Translations under genes and position numbers: made by a program
In this document: one piece after another, positions 1 to 6,454 of the stretch
How positions within the stretch are numbered: position 1 is the first letter of the stretch
Layout of the letters: each line of letters starts with the position of its first letter
Assembly (NCBI GenBank): GCA_042091375.1
Contig: JBELHO010000086.1
Coordinates: forward strand, 1-8,538
Reading direction: 5' to 3'
DNA length: 8,538 nt
Origin: JBELHO01 sp042091375
GTDB lineage: Bacteria; Pseudomonadota; Gammaproteobacteria; Enterobacterales; Alteromonadaceae
Notes under the pieces: generated by a model
The model's database searches: none
Seen by the model: the letters and a program-made list of their open reading frames with translations, nothing else
Told to the model about the DNA's origin: nothing

Positions 1-1158
1 ACCCCAAATTATGCTCATGACAATATAGCCCTGAGTGTTAACTTAATTGCCCCTTCTGATGGAGTTAATGCACAAGACATTGCAGATCACAACCACAACG
101 CCCAGATGCCTGGCGGTATAAACAGATTATCCCGCGCTATATCTGAAGTAGGGGTCTTTACTATAACGGCTGATCCGCCTGCTCAGTATTTGGGGATCAA
201 CAGCCCAATTTTGTCAGGAACCAGTCAACCAATAGGACGTTTTTATCCCAATGATTTTGAAGTGTCTATGCCGTTAATTGCTGATTCATGTGGTGTCGGT
301 GACAATGCTTATACTTATATGGATCAAGCAGTTGCCATGTCTATGACCATTAAAGCGAGAAATACGGAAGGACAAACCACAAAAAACTATTTTGGCGATT
401 TTGCTTCTGGTGTAGCCATAATTGTGGGTGAAAATAATAATGATGGCAAAAACAGTCAGTATGAAACGAGGTTTATCCCAAACTTCCATTTAAATTGGCA
501 GAAAAGCCAGCAAGGGGAGGTGTCTGTTAATCATCAATTTGCTTTTGTTCGTCACCAAGGAGCAAACAATCTTGATGGTCCTTATTCTCAAATGCAAATA
601 GGTTTAGAGATAGACGAACAGGACAATGTTATGGTTGCCCATGCTAATATGAATGCAGAAGAAGCTGACGATGACTGTGCCTCAGCAAATAATTGTAATG
701 CCAAGGCATTAGGTCAACAGAATTACCGTTATGGTCGGATAACTTTAGGCAATACATTTGGTGCAGAAACAACTGAACTGCTAATGCCAGTGACTGCTGA
801 ATATTGGAATGGTGATCAGTGGACGAGAAATATTGCAGATAATTGTACTGGCATTAACTCTAATGATTTGCCAAGTTATGGTGATGATGTTGTTTATGAG
901 CCAATGTTAGTAGACTCGCAAGAGGTCACTCGTGCAAGGTCCCTTAGCGAACTTTTGCAAGGTAAAATTGACCTAAAATGGCAGAGCCTTCCAGCTTCTC
1001 CTAGCCGTTATCGCGGTGAGGTCACTGCCCCCCTTGCGGTTGAACCATGGCTACAGTGGTTTTGGGATGGAACAGACTTATCTGATCCAAAAGCAAGCGC
1101 ATTTTTTGGCACTTATCGAGGTCAAGATCGGATTATCGCTTGGCGAGAAGTTTATTAA
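1..1158 (+). CDS. mshQ: MshQ-like MSHA biogenesis protein, C-terminal part (5' end outside the window)
   Basis: The frame is open from the first base to TAA at 1156-1158 (385 codons seen), so the start lies upstream; the ATG at 106 is internal. MshQ is a large exported protein encoded in the mannose-sensitive haemagglutinin type IV pilus locus; its exact role in the pilus is not well defined. The visible part matches the C-terminal region I know from MshQ (DUF6701 type): a RFYPNDFEV block, then a Cys followed by the YTYMDQ block, an N-Y-F-G-DFASG block, a RYGRITLGNTFG block, an AEYWNGDQW block with DNCTG, and the terminal PWLQWFWDG...FGTYRGQDRIIAWREVY. Four cysteines (about residues 97, 226, 232 and 282 counted from base 1) could form two periplasmic disulfides. 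The family call rests on recognised motifs. The gene ends facing prlC, so nothing downstream is co-transcribed with it. Confidence 0.82.
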   Translation, partial: TPNYAHDNIALSVNLIAPSDGVNAQDIADHNHNAQMPGGINRLSRAISEVGVFTITADPPAQYLGINSPILSGTSQPIGRFYPNDFEVSMPLIADSCGVGDNAYTYMDQAVAMSMTIKARNTEGQTTKNYFGDFASGVAIIVGENNNDGKNSQYETRFIPNFHLNWQKSQQGEVSVNHQFAFVRHQGANNLDGPYSQMQIGLEIDEQDNVMVAHANMNAEEADDDCASANNCNAKALGQQNYRYGRITLGNTFGAETTELLMPVTAEYWNGDQWTRNIADNCTGINSNDLPSYGDDVVYEPMLVDSQEVTRARSLSELLQGKIDLKWQSLPASPSRYRGEVTAPLAVEPWLQWFWDGTDLSDPKASAFFGTYRGQDRIIAWREVY

Positions 1159-1193
1159 CCTGAACTTTATTAACCCGGACTTGGAGAAATGAC

Positions 1194-1225
1194 TCACGGA
1201 TAAGATATCAGTAAATTATCCGTGA
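1194..1225. terminator. Perfect 10-bp dyad between convergent mshQ and prlC
   Basis: TCACGGATAA (1194-1203) and TTATCCGTGA (1216-1225) are exact reverse complements around a 12-base loop, placed between the two facing stop codons. The position suits a bidirectional terminator. Neither strand has a good T-run after the stem, so it may be a weak terminator or a 3'-end-protecting hairpin. Confidence 0.45.
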
Positions 1226-1248
1226 ACAATCCAAATACAATAGATGTT

Positions 1249-3327
1249 TTATATGTGTTGATCCGCTTCTGCAACTGCAGTTGCGCCAATACCACTGTGT
1301 CGTAACAGTGCATCAATTTGTGGTGCACGACCACGAAACCCTTTAAATAATTCACTGGGTTGTTGCGAGCCACCTTTTTCTAAAATGTGTGTTAAAAAAT
1401 CTTGACCAACTTCTGGGTTGAAAATACCTTCTTGCTCAAAACGACTAAACGCATCTGCTGATAATACCTCTGCCCATTTATAGCTGTAGTATCCCGCTGC
1501 ATAGCCTCCAGCAAAGATATGCCCAAAGCCGTGCTGAAAACGATTAAAATCAGCGGCTTGTACTACTGAATATTGATGGCGAACACTATCTAAAGTTTGC
1601 TGGATATAGTTGTCATTGTCATTACCTGGCTTGTAATTAGCATGCATTTTAAAGTCAAATAAACTGAACTCTAGTTGTCTTAGCATTTGCATCGCCGATT
1701 GAAAGTTTTTAGCGGCGAGCATTTTATCAAGCATCACTTGTGGCAACGACTCACCGGTTTGATAATGACCAGAGATAAACGCTAAGGCTTGGGGTTGCCA
1801 ACACCAGTTTTCTAAAAATTGGCTGGGTAACTCCACTGCATCCCAAGGCACACCGTCAATGCCTGATACACCACTGGCATTAATTTGGGTGAGCATATGA
1901 TGAATGCCATGACCAAATTCATGAAATAAGGTGACCACCTCATCATGAGTGAACAAGGCGGGCTTATCGCCAACAGGTTTATTGAAATTACAGGTGAGAT
2001 AAGCCACTGGGTATTGAATATCACCATTGGCTAATTGACGGCGACCAACGCAATCGTCCATCCAAGCGCCACCGCGTTTTTTAGCACGCGCATATAAATC
2101 CAAGTAAAAATGGCCACGCAATTGATTGTCGCGGTCAAACACCTGATAAAACTTTACGTCTGGGTGCCAAGTATCTATGTCTGATAGTTGAGTGATGTTA
2201 AGACCAAATAATCTTTTGACTACTTCAAATAAGCCAGTGACTACCTTTTCTTCTGGAAAATATGGACGAAGTTCTTCATCTGAAATGGCATAGCGGCTTT
2301 GTTTTAACTTTTCGCCGTAATAAGGCAGATCCCAAGGTTGTAAATCACTTTTTTGATACTCTTGTACAGCAAAGCTTTCTAACTCAGCCAACTCTTGCAG
2401 CCCTTGTTGATGTGATTTAGCAGCCAGATCTTTAAGAAAGTTGATCACCTCGTCGGTGGTTTCAGTCATTTTAGTGACAATAGATTTTTCCGCATAATTA
2501 CTAAAACCCAACAGTTGTGCTAGCTCATGGCGAAGTGCCAACAACTCGTTCATGATCGCGCTGTTGTCGTATTCACCTGCATTCGGTCCTTGATCTGAGG
2601 CACGAGTGACATAACCGCGATAGAGCTTTTCGCGCAATTGTGCGTTGTCACAATACATCATCACAGGTAAATAACTGGGGATGTCTAAGGTAAATAACCA
2701 GCCTTGCTGTTCTTGCTCCTGCGCTAATGCCGCTGCGGCTTCTTTGGCGCTATCGGGTAAACCTGATAATTCATCTTCATTAGTAATGTGCACTTGATAA
2801 GCATGGGTTGCATCTAATACATGGTTACTAAAAGTTGAGCTGAGCTCTGATAATCGGCTCACAATTTCACCATAGCGTTTTTTATCTTCGCCAGTTAATG
2901 CAATACCAGATAAAGTGAAATCGCGTAAGGTATTGTCTATGACTTTCTTTTGAGCCGTGTCTAATTGTTGGTATTCACTGCTTTGTGCTAATTGCTGATA
3001 GGCGTCATATAGTCCTTGGTGCTGACCAACAAAAGTGCTGTATTCTGACAGCAGGGGTAAGCATGATTCATAAGCTTCACGCAATTCATCACTGTTGACC
3101 ACTGAATTCATGTGTGAAACAGGTGACCACAATTTAGACAAGCGATCATCTGCTTCTTCAAGAGGCATCACTAAACTGTCCCAAGTATAGTCAGTATTGT
3201 TTGCCAATACTTCGGCAATAACTCGTTTGCAATGGTCAATAGCTTGCTCAACGGCGGGTTTGACGTGCTCTGGCTTGATTTGTGAAAAGGCAGGTAATTC
3301 GGTTTGGCTGAGAAGCTGATTGCTCAT
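1249..3327 (-). CDS. prlC: Oligopeptidase A (M3 family zinc metallopeptidase)
   Basis: Cytoplasmic zinc endopeptidase that degrades short peptides, including cleaved signal peptides; called OpdA/PrlC in E. coli. With the start at 3327 the protein has 692 residues, close to the usual 680 or so. The catalytic HEFGH is at residues 469-473 (zinc ligands His469 and His473, catalytic Glu470), and the third ligand Glu499 lies in the V-E-L-P-S-Q segment, the spacing seen in thimet-type M3 enzymes. The N-terminus MSNQLLSQTELPAFSQIKPEH matches the start of E. coli PrlC. The frame stays open a further 38 codons to an ATG at 3441, but that extension is a hydrophobic stretch with no ribosome binding site and contains the best promoter candidate, so I reject it. 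The Shine-Dalgarno before 3327 is weak (AAGA). The stop is TAA. Transcribed divergently from gor and convergent with mshQ. Looks intact. Confidence 0.95.
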   Translation of the reverse strand: MSNQLLSQTELPAFSQIKPEHVKPAVEQAIDHCKRVIAEVLANNTDYTWDSLVMPLEEADDRLSKLWSPVSHMNSVVNSDELREAYESCLPLLSEYSTFVGQHQGLYDAYQQLAQSSEYQQLDTAQKKVIDNTLRDFTLSGIALTGEDKKRYGEIVSRLSELSSTFSNHVLDATHAYQVHITNEDELSGLPDSAKEAAAALAQEQEQQGWLFTLDIPSYLPVMMYCDNAQLREKLYRGYVTRASDQGPNAGEYDNSAIMNELLALRHELAQLLGFSNYAEKSIVTKMTETTDEVINFLKDLAAKSHQQGLQELAELESFAVQEYQKSDLQPWDLPYYGEKLKQSRYAISDEELRPYFPEEKVVTGLFEVVKRLFGLNITQLSDIDTWHPDVKFYQVFDRDNQLRGHFYLDLYARAKKRGGAWMDDCVGRRQLANGDIQYPVAYLTCNFNKPVGDKPALFTHDEVVTLFHEFGHGIHHMLTQINASGVSGIDGVPWDAVELPSQFLENWCWQPQALAFISGHYQTGESLPQVMLDKMLAAKNFQSAMQMLRQLEFSLFDFKMHANYKPGNDNDNYIQQTLDSVRHQYSVVQAADFNRFQHGFGHIFAGGYAAGYYSYKWAEVLSADAFSRFEQEGIFNPEVGQDFLTHILEKGGSQQPSELFKGFRGRAPQIDALLRHSGIGATAVAEADQHI

Positions 3328-3376
3328 GATGTCATTCTTATTGGCTAATAATAGTAGTGATGTAATGACAAATATC

Positions 3377-3382
3377 AGTATA
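3377..3382 (-). promoter_or_regulatory. Candidate -10 box for prlC
   Basis: On the minus strand this reads TATACT (5/6 of the sigma-70 -10 consensus). Transcription would begin roughly 43 bases upstream of the ATG at 3327. The hexamer 17 bases upstream (AATAAT) is a poor -35, so the call rests on the -10 and its position. Confidence 0.3.
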
Positions 3383-3415
3383 TTCAAGCTTTGCTGTGCA
3401 TTATTTGCTGATCGC

Positions 3416-3444
3416 TTGCAACAATAATGATAAAACCGCATATT
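3416..3444 (+). promoter_or_regulatory. Candidate promoter for gor
   Basis: TTGCAA (3416-3421) and CATATT (3439-3444) are separated by 17 bases, about 50 bases upstream of the gor ATG. Both boxes are imperfect. Glutathione reductase is OxyR-regulated in some enterobacteria, but I see no OxyR site I would defend here. Confidence 0.3.
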
Positions 3445-3463
3445 AGCAGCTATTATTATTTAC

Positions 3464-3484
3464 TTATTGATTATTGATTATTCG
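3464..3484 (+). repeat. Short 7-bp tandem repeat just before the gor ribosome binding site
   Basis: TTATTGA occurs twice (3464-3470, 3471-3477), followed by a degenerate third copy TTATTCG (3478-3484). It runs into the GGGA Shine-Dalgarno (3484-3487) of gor. It is short enough to be chance in AT-rich DNA. Confidence 0.5.
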
Positions 3485-3493
3485 GGATTGTTT

Positions 3494-4849
3494 ATGACTC
3501 AACATTTTGATTTTCTCGCTATTGGTGCAGGCAGTGGCGGTATTGCGTCGGCTAACCGAGCCGCGAAATTAGGCAAAACAGCGGCGGTTATTGAGGCGCG
3601 TCACATTGGTGGAACTTGTGTTAATGTCGGCTGTGTGCCCAAAAAAGCCATGTGGTATGCTGGACAAATAGCCGATGCACTTCATTATTCGGCAGATTAC
3701 GGCTTTAATGCCCCATTAAAACAGTTTGACTGGGCTAAACTGGTTGAAAATCGGGAGGCCTACATTGCGCGGATCCACGCAGCTTATCAACGCGGTTTTA
3801 CTAGTAATGGCGTCACCGTCATTAATGGCTTCGCTAAATTTATTAATAAAAACACTGTGGAAGTTAATGGTGAGCAGATCACCGCTGACCACATCGTTAT
3901 TGCCACTGGCGGGCGTCCCTCTCGACCGGCTATTGAAGGAGCAGAGCACGGTATTGATTCCGATGGTTTTTTTGCGCTGACCAAACAGCCAAAAAGTGTT
4001 GCTGTGGTCGGTGCCGGTTATATTGCGGTGGAATTGGCTGGGGTGTTACATGCCTTAGGCAGTGAATCACATCTATTAGTCCGCAAAGAAAAGCCATTGC
4101 GCAGTTTTGATCCTATATTGAGCGATACCTTAGTTGAGCAAATGGCCAAACACGGACCAACACTTCATTGCCACAGTACACCAAGTCGGATAGAAAAGAC
4201 TGCTGAACAAGAATACATAGTGCATTTAGAAAATGGTCAATCTGTAGGCCCTGTAGATACTTTGATTTGGGCCATTGGTCGAGAGCCAGCCACTGATAAC
4301 ATCAACCTTGAAGCCACAGGTGTTGATACAGATGAACGCGGTTTTATCAGCACTGATAAATATCAAAATACCAATGTTAATGGTATCTATGCAGTGGGTG
4401 ATAACACCGGACGGGTGCAATTAACTCCTGTTGCTGTTGCTGCAGGTAGGCGCTTATGTGAGCGTTTATTTAATAATAAACCCTATGAGCATTTAGACTA
4501 CAATAATGTCGCAACTGTGGTATTTAGTCATCCGGTGATTGCCACGGTGGGTTTGTCAGAGAATGAAGCGATAGCTGAGTATGGTGAAGAGCAAGTTACT
4601 GTATATAACTCTCAGTTTACTGCGCTTTATCAGGCGATGACCGAGGACTATCGCGATCCGACTCGAATGAAACTAGTGTGTGTGGGTAAAGAACAAAAAG
4701 TTGTCGGCATTCACAGTATAGGTTTTGGTAGTGATGAGTTATTACAAGGATTTGCGGTGGCAATGAAAATGGGTGCCACCAAAGCTGATTTTGATAACAC
4801 GGTAGCGATCCACCCTACCTCGGCTGAAGAATTTGTGACTATGACTTAA
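3494..4849 (+). CDS. gor: Glutathione-disulfide reductase
   Basis: Cytosolic homodimeric flavoenzyme that reduces oxidised glutathione with NADPH. The 451-residue length and motifs match E. coli Gor (450). The FAD-binding GAGSGG is at residues 11-16. The redox-active disulfide is in GGTCVNVGCVPKK, with Cys42 and Cys47 at the same numbers as E. coli. The NADPH Rossmann motif GAGYIAVELAG begins at Gly173, and VRKEKPLR supplies Arg197 and Arg203, the pair that selects NADPH over NADH. The second FAD motif is GIYAVGDNTG, and the C-terminal HPTSAEE provides the catalytic His440/Glu445 pair. I chose the ATG at 3494, which gives MTQHFDFLAIG and has GGGA six bases upstream; an in-frame ATG at 3467 would add nine residues the family lacks. 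It diverges from prlC and is followed by a 357-base spacer, so probably monocistronic. Confidence 0.97.
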   Translation: MTQHFDFLAIGAGSGGIASANRAAKLGKTAAVIEARHIGGTCVNVGCVPKKAMWYAGQIADALHYSADYGFNAPLKQFDWAKLVENREAYIARIHAAYQRGFTSNGVTVINGFAKFINKNTVEVNGEQITADHIVIATGGRPSRPAIEGAEHGIDSDGFFALTKQPKSVAVVGAGYIAVELAGVLHALGSESHLLVRKEKPLRSFDPILSDTLVEQMAKHGPTLHCHSTPSRIEKTAEQEYIVHLENGQSVGPVDTLIWAIGREPATDNINLEATGVDTDERGFISTDKYQNTNVNGIYAVGDNTGRVQLTPVAVAAGRRLCERLFNNKPYEHLDYNNVATVVFSHPVIATVGLSENEAIAEYGEEQVTVYNSQFTALYQAMTEDYRDPTRMKLVCVGKEQKVVGIHSIGFGSDELLQGFAVAMKMGATKADFDNTVAIHPTSAEEFVTMT

Positions 4850-4860
4850 TAGGGCTAAAA

Positions 4861-4944
4861 ACAACTGAGAGTCTGATACGCTTTTAATACAATGTATGTT
4901 TAAAATCCAAGTTGAGATTTTACAGACTCATAGCTGGCAGTTGT
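4861..4944 (+). terminator. Nested inverted repeats downstream of gor, possible 3'-end structure
   Basis: Three nested arm pairs can be read: ACAACTG (4861-4867) with CAGTTGT (4938-4944); GAGTCTG (4869-4875) with CAGACTC (4923-4929); and AAAATC (4902-4907) with GATTTT (4916-4921). A run of six T (4951-4956) follows after six bases. It begins 12 bases after the gor stop and could fold into one long interrupted stem ending gor transcription. The gap before the T-run and the long interior make it an unusual terminator. Confidence 0.4.
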
Positions 4945-4950
4945 ACAGAG

Positions 4951-5036
4951 TTTTTTCTGATCCTTGCCTTGTGTTAATTCATTAATGATGGCGCTTGTCA
5001 TAAAAGCGTCAGATCCAAGTGCAATGATCAGAAAAA
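4951..5036. repeat. MITE-like 86-bp imperfect palindrome in the gor-methyltransferase spacer
   Basis: The ends TTTTTCTGATC (4952-4962) and GATCAGAAAAA (5026-5036) are perfect 11-bp inverted repeats. Pairing continues inward: TTGC/GCAA after one mismatch, then CTTG/CAAG after one bulge, giving about 20-bp arms (4952-4971 with 5016-5036). Inside lie a 10-bp palindrome TCATTAATGA (4979-4988) and a small hairpin GCGCTT/AAGCGT (4991-4996, 5004-5009). It has no coding capacity. Small size, terminal inverted repeats and intergenic position suggest a miniature non-autonomous element or an extragenic palindromic repeat. I see no clear target-site duplication and no second copy in this window. Confidence 0.5.
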
Positions 5037-5078
5037 GGAATTAAGCTGTTAACAGTGAGCTAAACTACTTTAACTCCC

Positions 5079-5323
5079 AATACAACCCTTAATAAGACCT
5101 CCAATATGACCTCCAATAAGACCTCCAATATGACCCTAAATAAGACCTCAAATATGACCCTAAATAAGACCCTAAATAAGACCTCCAATATGACCCTAAA
5201 TAAGACATGACCTCCAATATGACCCTAAATAAGACCCTAAATAAGACCCTAAATAAGACCTCCAATAAGACCTCAAATATGTCCTCCAATAAGACCTCAA
5301 ATATGACCCTAAATAAGACCTTA
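5079..5323 (+). repeat. Tandem array of 12-bp units (AATAWGACCYHM) that enters a coding region
   Basis: Units read AATAAGACC or AATATGACC followed by TCC, TCA or CTA. There is one degenerate unit (5079-5090, AATACAACCCTT), nine exact-length units (5091-5198), two truncated ones (5199-5206 AATAAGAC and 5207-5215 ATGACCTCC) and nine more (5216-5323; the last ends TTA and one reads AATATGTCCTCC). At the truncated junction seven bases are missing compared with two full units, which shifts the reading frame. Every unit is four codons, N-[K/M]-T-[S/L], so changes in copy number keep the frame. Sharp purity with a few variant positions points to recent expansion by slippage or unequal recombination. 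Six units carry ACCTCC and one TCCTCC. Confidence 0.95.
5106..5210 (+). CDS. Possible 34-codon repeat-encoded leader ORF, ATGA overlap with the methyltransferase
   Basis: The upstream half of the 12-bp array has an open frame whose first ATG is at 5106 and whose TGA is at 5208-5210. It encodes only N-[K/M]-T-[S/L] tetrapeptides. The TGA overlaps the ATG at 5207 as ATGA, the usual layout for translational coupling. It exists in this form because the 7-bp slip at the junction threw the upstream units out of frame with the methyltransferase. No Shine-Dalgarno is visible before 5106, and ATGs at 5130, 5154 and 5190 share the frame. It may be only the broken-off N-terminal end of a once longer repeat-headed protein, and whether it is translated is unknown. 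Confidence 0.25.
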   Translation: MTSNKTSNMTLNKTSNMTLNKTLNKTSNMTLNKT

Positions 5324-5929
5324 GTTATCACTCCTGAACAAATAGGAAAAAACTACGACACAATAACAGAACGTTGGGCTGATGATTGTTTTAATATGAA
5401 TAATGGCATGGAGCAGCACAAAATTGCCTTGTCGTTTGTATCATCGAGAACAAAGGCATTAGATGTGGGATGTGGCTGCACAGGGAGAATAATGGATTTC
5501 TTGGCTGAGGAGGGATTTACTCCAGAAGGTTTAGATATATCAGAAAAAATGATCTCCTTAGCTCGTTCACGTCATCCACAATGGCCATATTACCAAGCAG
5601 ATATTTGCGCCTATGAGCTATTGGAAAAATACGACTTCATTTCTGCTTGGGACAGTATTTGGCATATACCTTTAGATCAGCAAATAAACGTTATTTCGAA
5701 ACTCGTCAATGGGTTAAATCCCAACGGTGTTTTGATTTTTTCTTTTGGCGGGGTTAATGAACCCGGCTGTCACTGTGATGATACCATGGGGCCAATGATG
5801 TACTACTCATCGTTGGGTACAAATGGTTTTATCCAGATATTACTTGATAATGGCTGTACTATTAAACACCTAGCGTTTGATCAGCATCCCGAGTTGCACA
5901 CTTATTTAGTAGCTCAAAAAATTGCTTAA
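5207..5929 (+). CDS. Class I SAM-dependent methyltransferase with a tandem-repeat N-terminus
   Basis: 240 residues from the first in-frame ATG. Residues 4-39 are nine tetrapeptide repeats N-[K/M]-T/S-[S/L] encoded by the 12-bp array; the folded domain begins near ITPEQIGKNYD (41-51). The SAM-binding motif I is ALDVGCGCTG (84-93), the acidic residue after beta-2 is Asp110 in GLDIS, and QADI (130-133) is the next adenine-contact region. WDSIWHIP (148-155), GVLIFSFGG (174-182) and the C-terminal HTYLVAQK complete the Rossmann-like fold. The substrate cannot be read from sequence; it is a methyltransferase_11/25-like stand-alone enzyme, probably cytosolic. No Shine-Dalgarno is seen before 5207, and no ATG, GTG or TTG lies between the array and the domain, so initiation has to use an ATG inside the repeats (5207, 5219, 5279 or 5303) or re-initiation at the ATGA overlap. 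The stop is TAA. The repeat head is probably disordered. Confidence 0.85.
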   Translation: MTSNMTLNKTLNKTLNKTSNKTSNMSSNKTSNMTLNKTLVITPEQIGKNYDTITERWADDCFNMNNGMEQHKIALSFVSSRTKALDVGCGCTGRIMDFLAEEGFTPEGLDISEKMISLARSRHPQWPYYQADICAYELLEKYDFISAWDSIWHIPLDQQINVISKLVNGLNPNGVLIFSFGGVNEPGCHCDDTMGPMMYYSSLGTNGFIQILLDNGCTIKHLAFDQHPELHTYLVAQKIA

Positions 5930-5951
5930 TAAATCTAACAACAGTATCCAC

Positions 5952-5976
5952 TTCATTGGTAACATAAACCAATGAA
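5952..5976 (+). other. 9-bp stem-loop between the methyltransferase and GFA genes
   Basis: TTCATTGGT (5952-5960) and ACCAATGAA (5968-5976) are perfect reverse complements with a 7-base loop. It starts 23 bases after the methyltransferase stop and ends 10 bases before the GFA ribosome binding site. With no T-run after it, intrinsic termination is doubtful; an mRNA 3' stabiliser or a 5'-leader hairpin are alternatives. Confidence 0.45.
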
Positions 5977-6000
5977 TAACATCAGTTAAGGAATATAAAA

Positions 6001-6408
6001 GTGTACAAAGGCAGTTGTTTATGTGGGTCGATACAGTTCACTTTAGAAGGAAGTATCACTGACATCATTTATTGTCATTGCTCCTTGTGTCGAAAGGCAA
6101 GTGGGAGCGCATATGCCACCAATGGTTTCATTAACGCTGCAGATCTTAAGTTAACCGATCCCAATAATGCGTTGACGTTTTATGAGAGTAGTAAAGGCAA
6201 ACGCAAGTATTTTTGTAAAAACTGTGGGGCTCCAGTGTATAGCTCAAATGATCAATCTCCACAAAGAGTTCGTCTTCGCCTTGGGGTACTTGACAGTAAA
6301 ATAGAAGAGCGGCCAATTTCCCATAACTTTGTTACCTCTAAAGCCAACTGGGAAGACTTAGATGATCAGTTACCTCATTACGAGCAACATGAACCAGGGC
6401 GAACCTAG
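6001..6408 (+). CDS. GFA/CENP-V family zinc-binding protein
   Basis: 135 residues, the usual length for the family named after glutathione-dependent formaldehyde-activating enzyme (Gfa). Most bacterial members have no proven substrate, so formaldehyde-glutathione chemistry is only a possibility. The zinc cysteines are all present: Cys6 and Cys8 in CLCG; Cys25, Cys27 and Cys30 in CHCSLCRK; Cys72 and Cys75 in CKNCGAPVYS. The start is GTG at 6001, preceded by a good Shine-Dalgarno TAAGGA (5987-5992, 8-base spacer), and the protein then begins MYKGSCLCG as family members do. It lies 71 bases after the methyltransferase on the same strand and could share its transcript, though a stem-loop intervenes. 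Cytosolic, no signal peptide. Looks intact. Confidence 0.9.
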   Translation: MYKGSCLCGSIQFTLEGSITDIIYCHCSLCRKASGSAYATNGFINAADLKLTDPNNALTFYESSKGKRKYFCKNCGAPVYSSNDQSPQRVRLRLGVLDSKIEERPISHNFVTSKANWEDLDDQLPHYEQHEPGRT

Positions 6409-6454
6409 CCATTTAAGGTTAAAAAAATGGGTGTTAGGACGGCAAGGTGACCAA

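Noticed and set aside
286..489. Minus-strand 67-codon frame inside mshQ
   Set aside because: Antisense of the MshQ coding region, with no recognisable domain.
3716..4420. Several short open frames on both strands inside gor
   Set aside because: They are shadows of an intact, fully recognisable glutathione reductase frame.
5079..5323. CRISPR array
   Set aside because: Units are 12 bp and directly adjacent with no unique spacers, and no cas genes are present.
5089..5331. Minus-strand 80-codon frame across the 12-bp array, with SYLGSYWR-type repeats and GGAGGT words
   Set aside because: It is the antisense of the repeat array, stays open only because the unit lacks stops in that frame, and its GGAGGT lies one base from the internal ATG. 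No non-repeat domain is attached.
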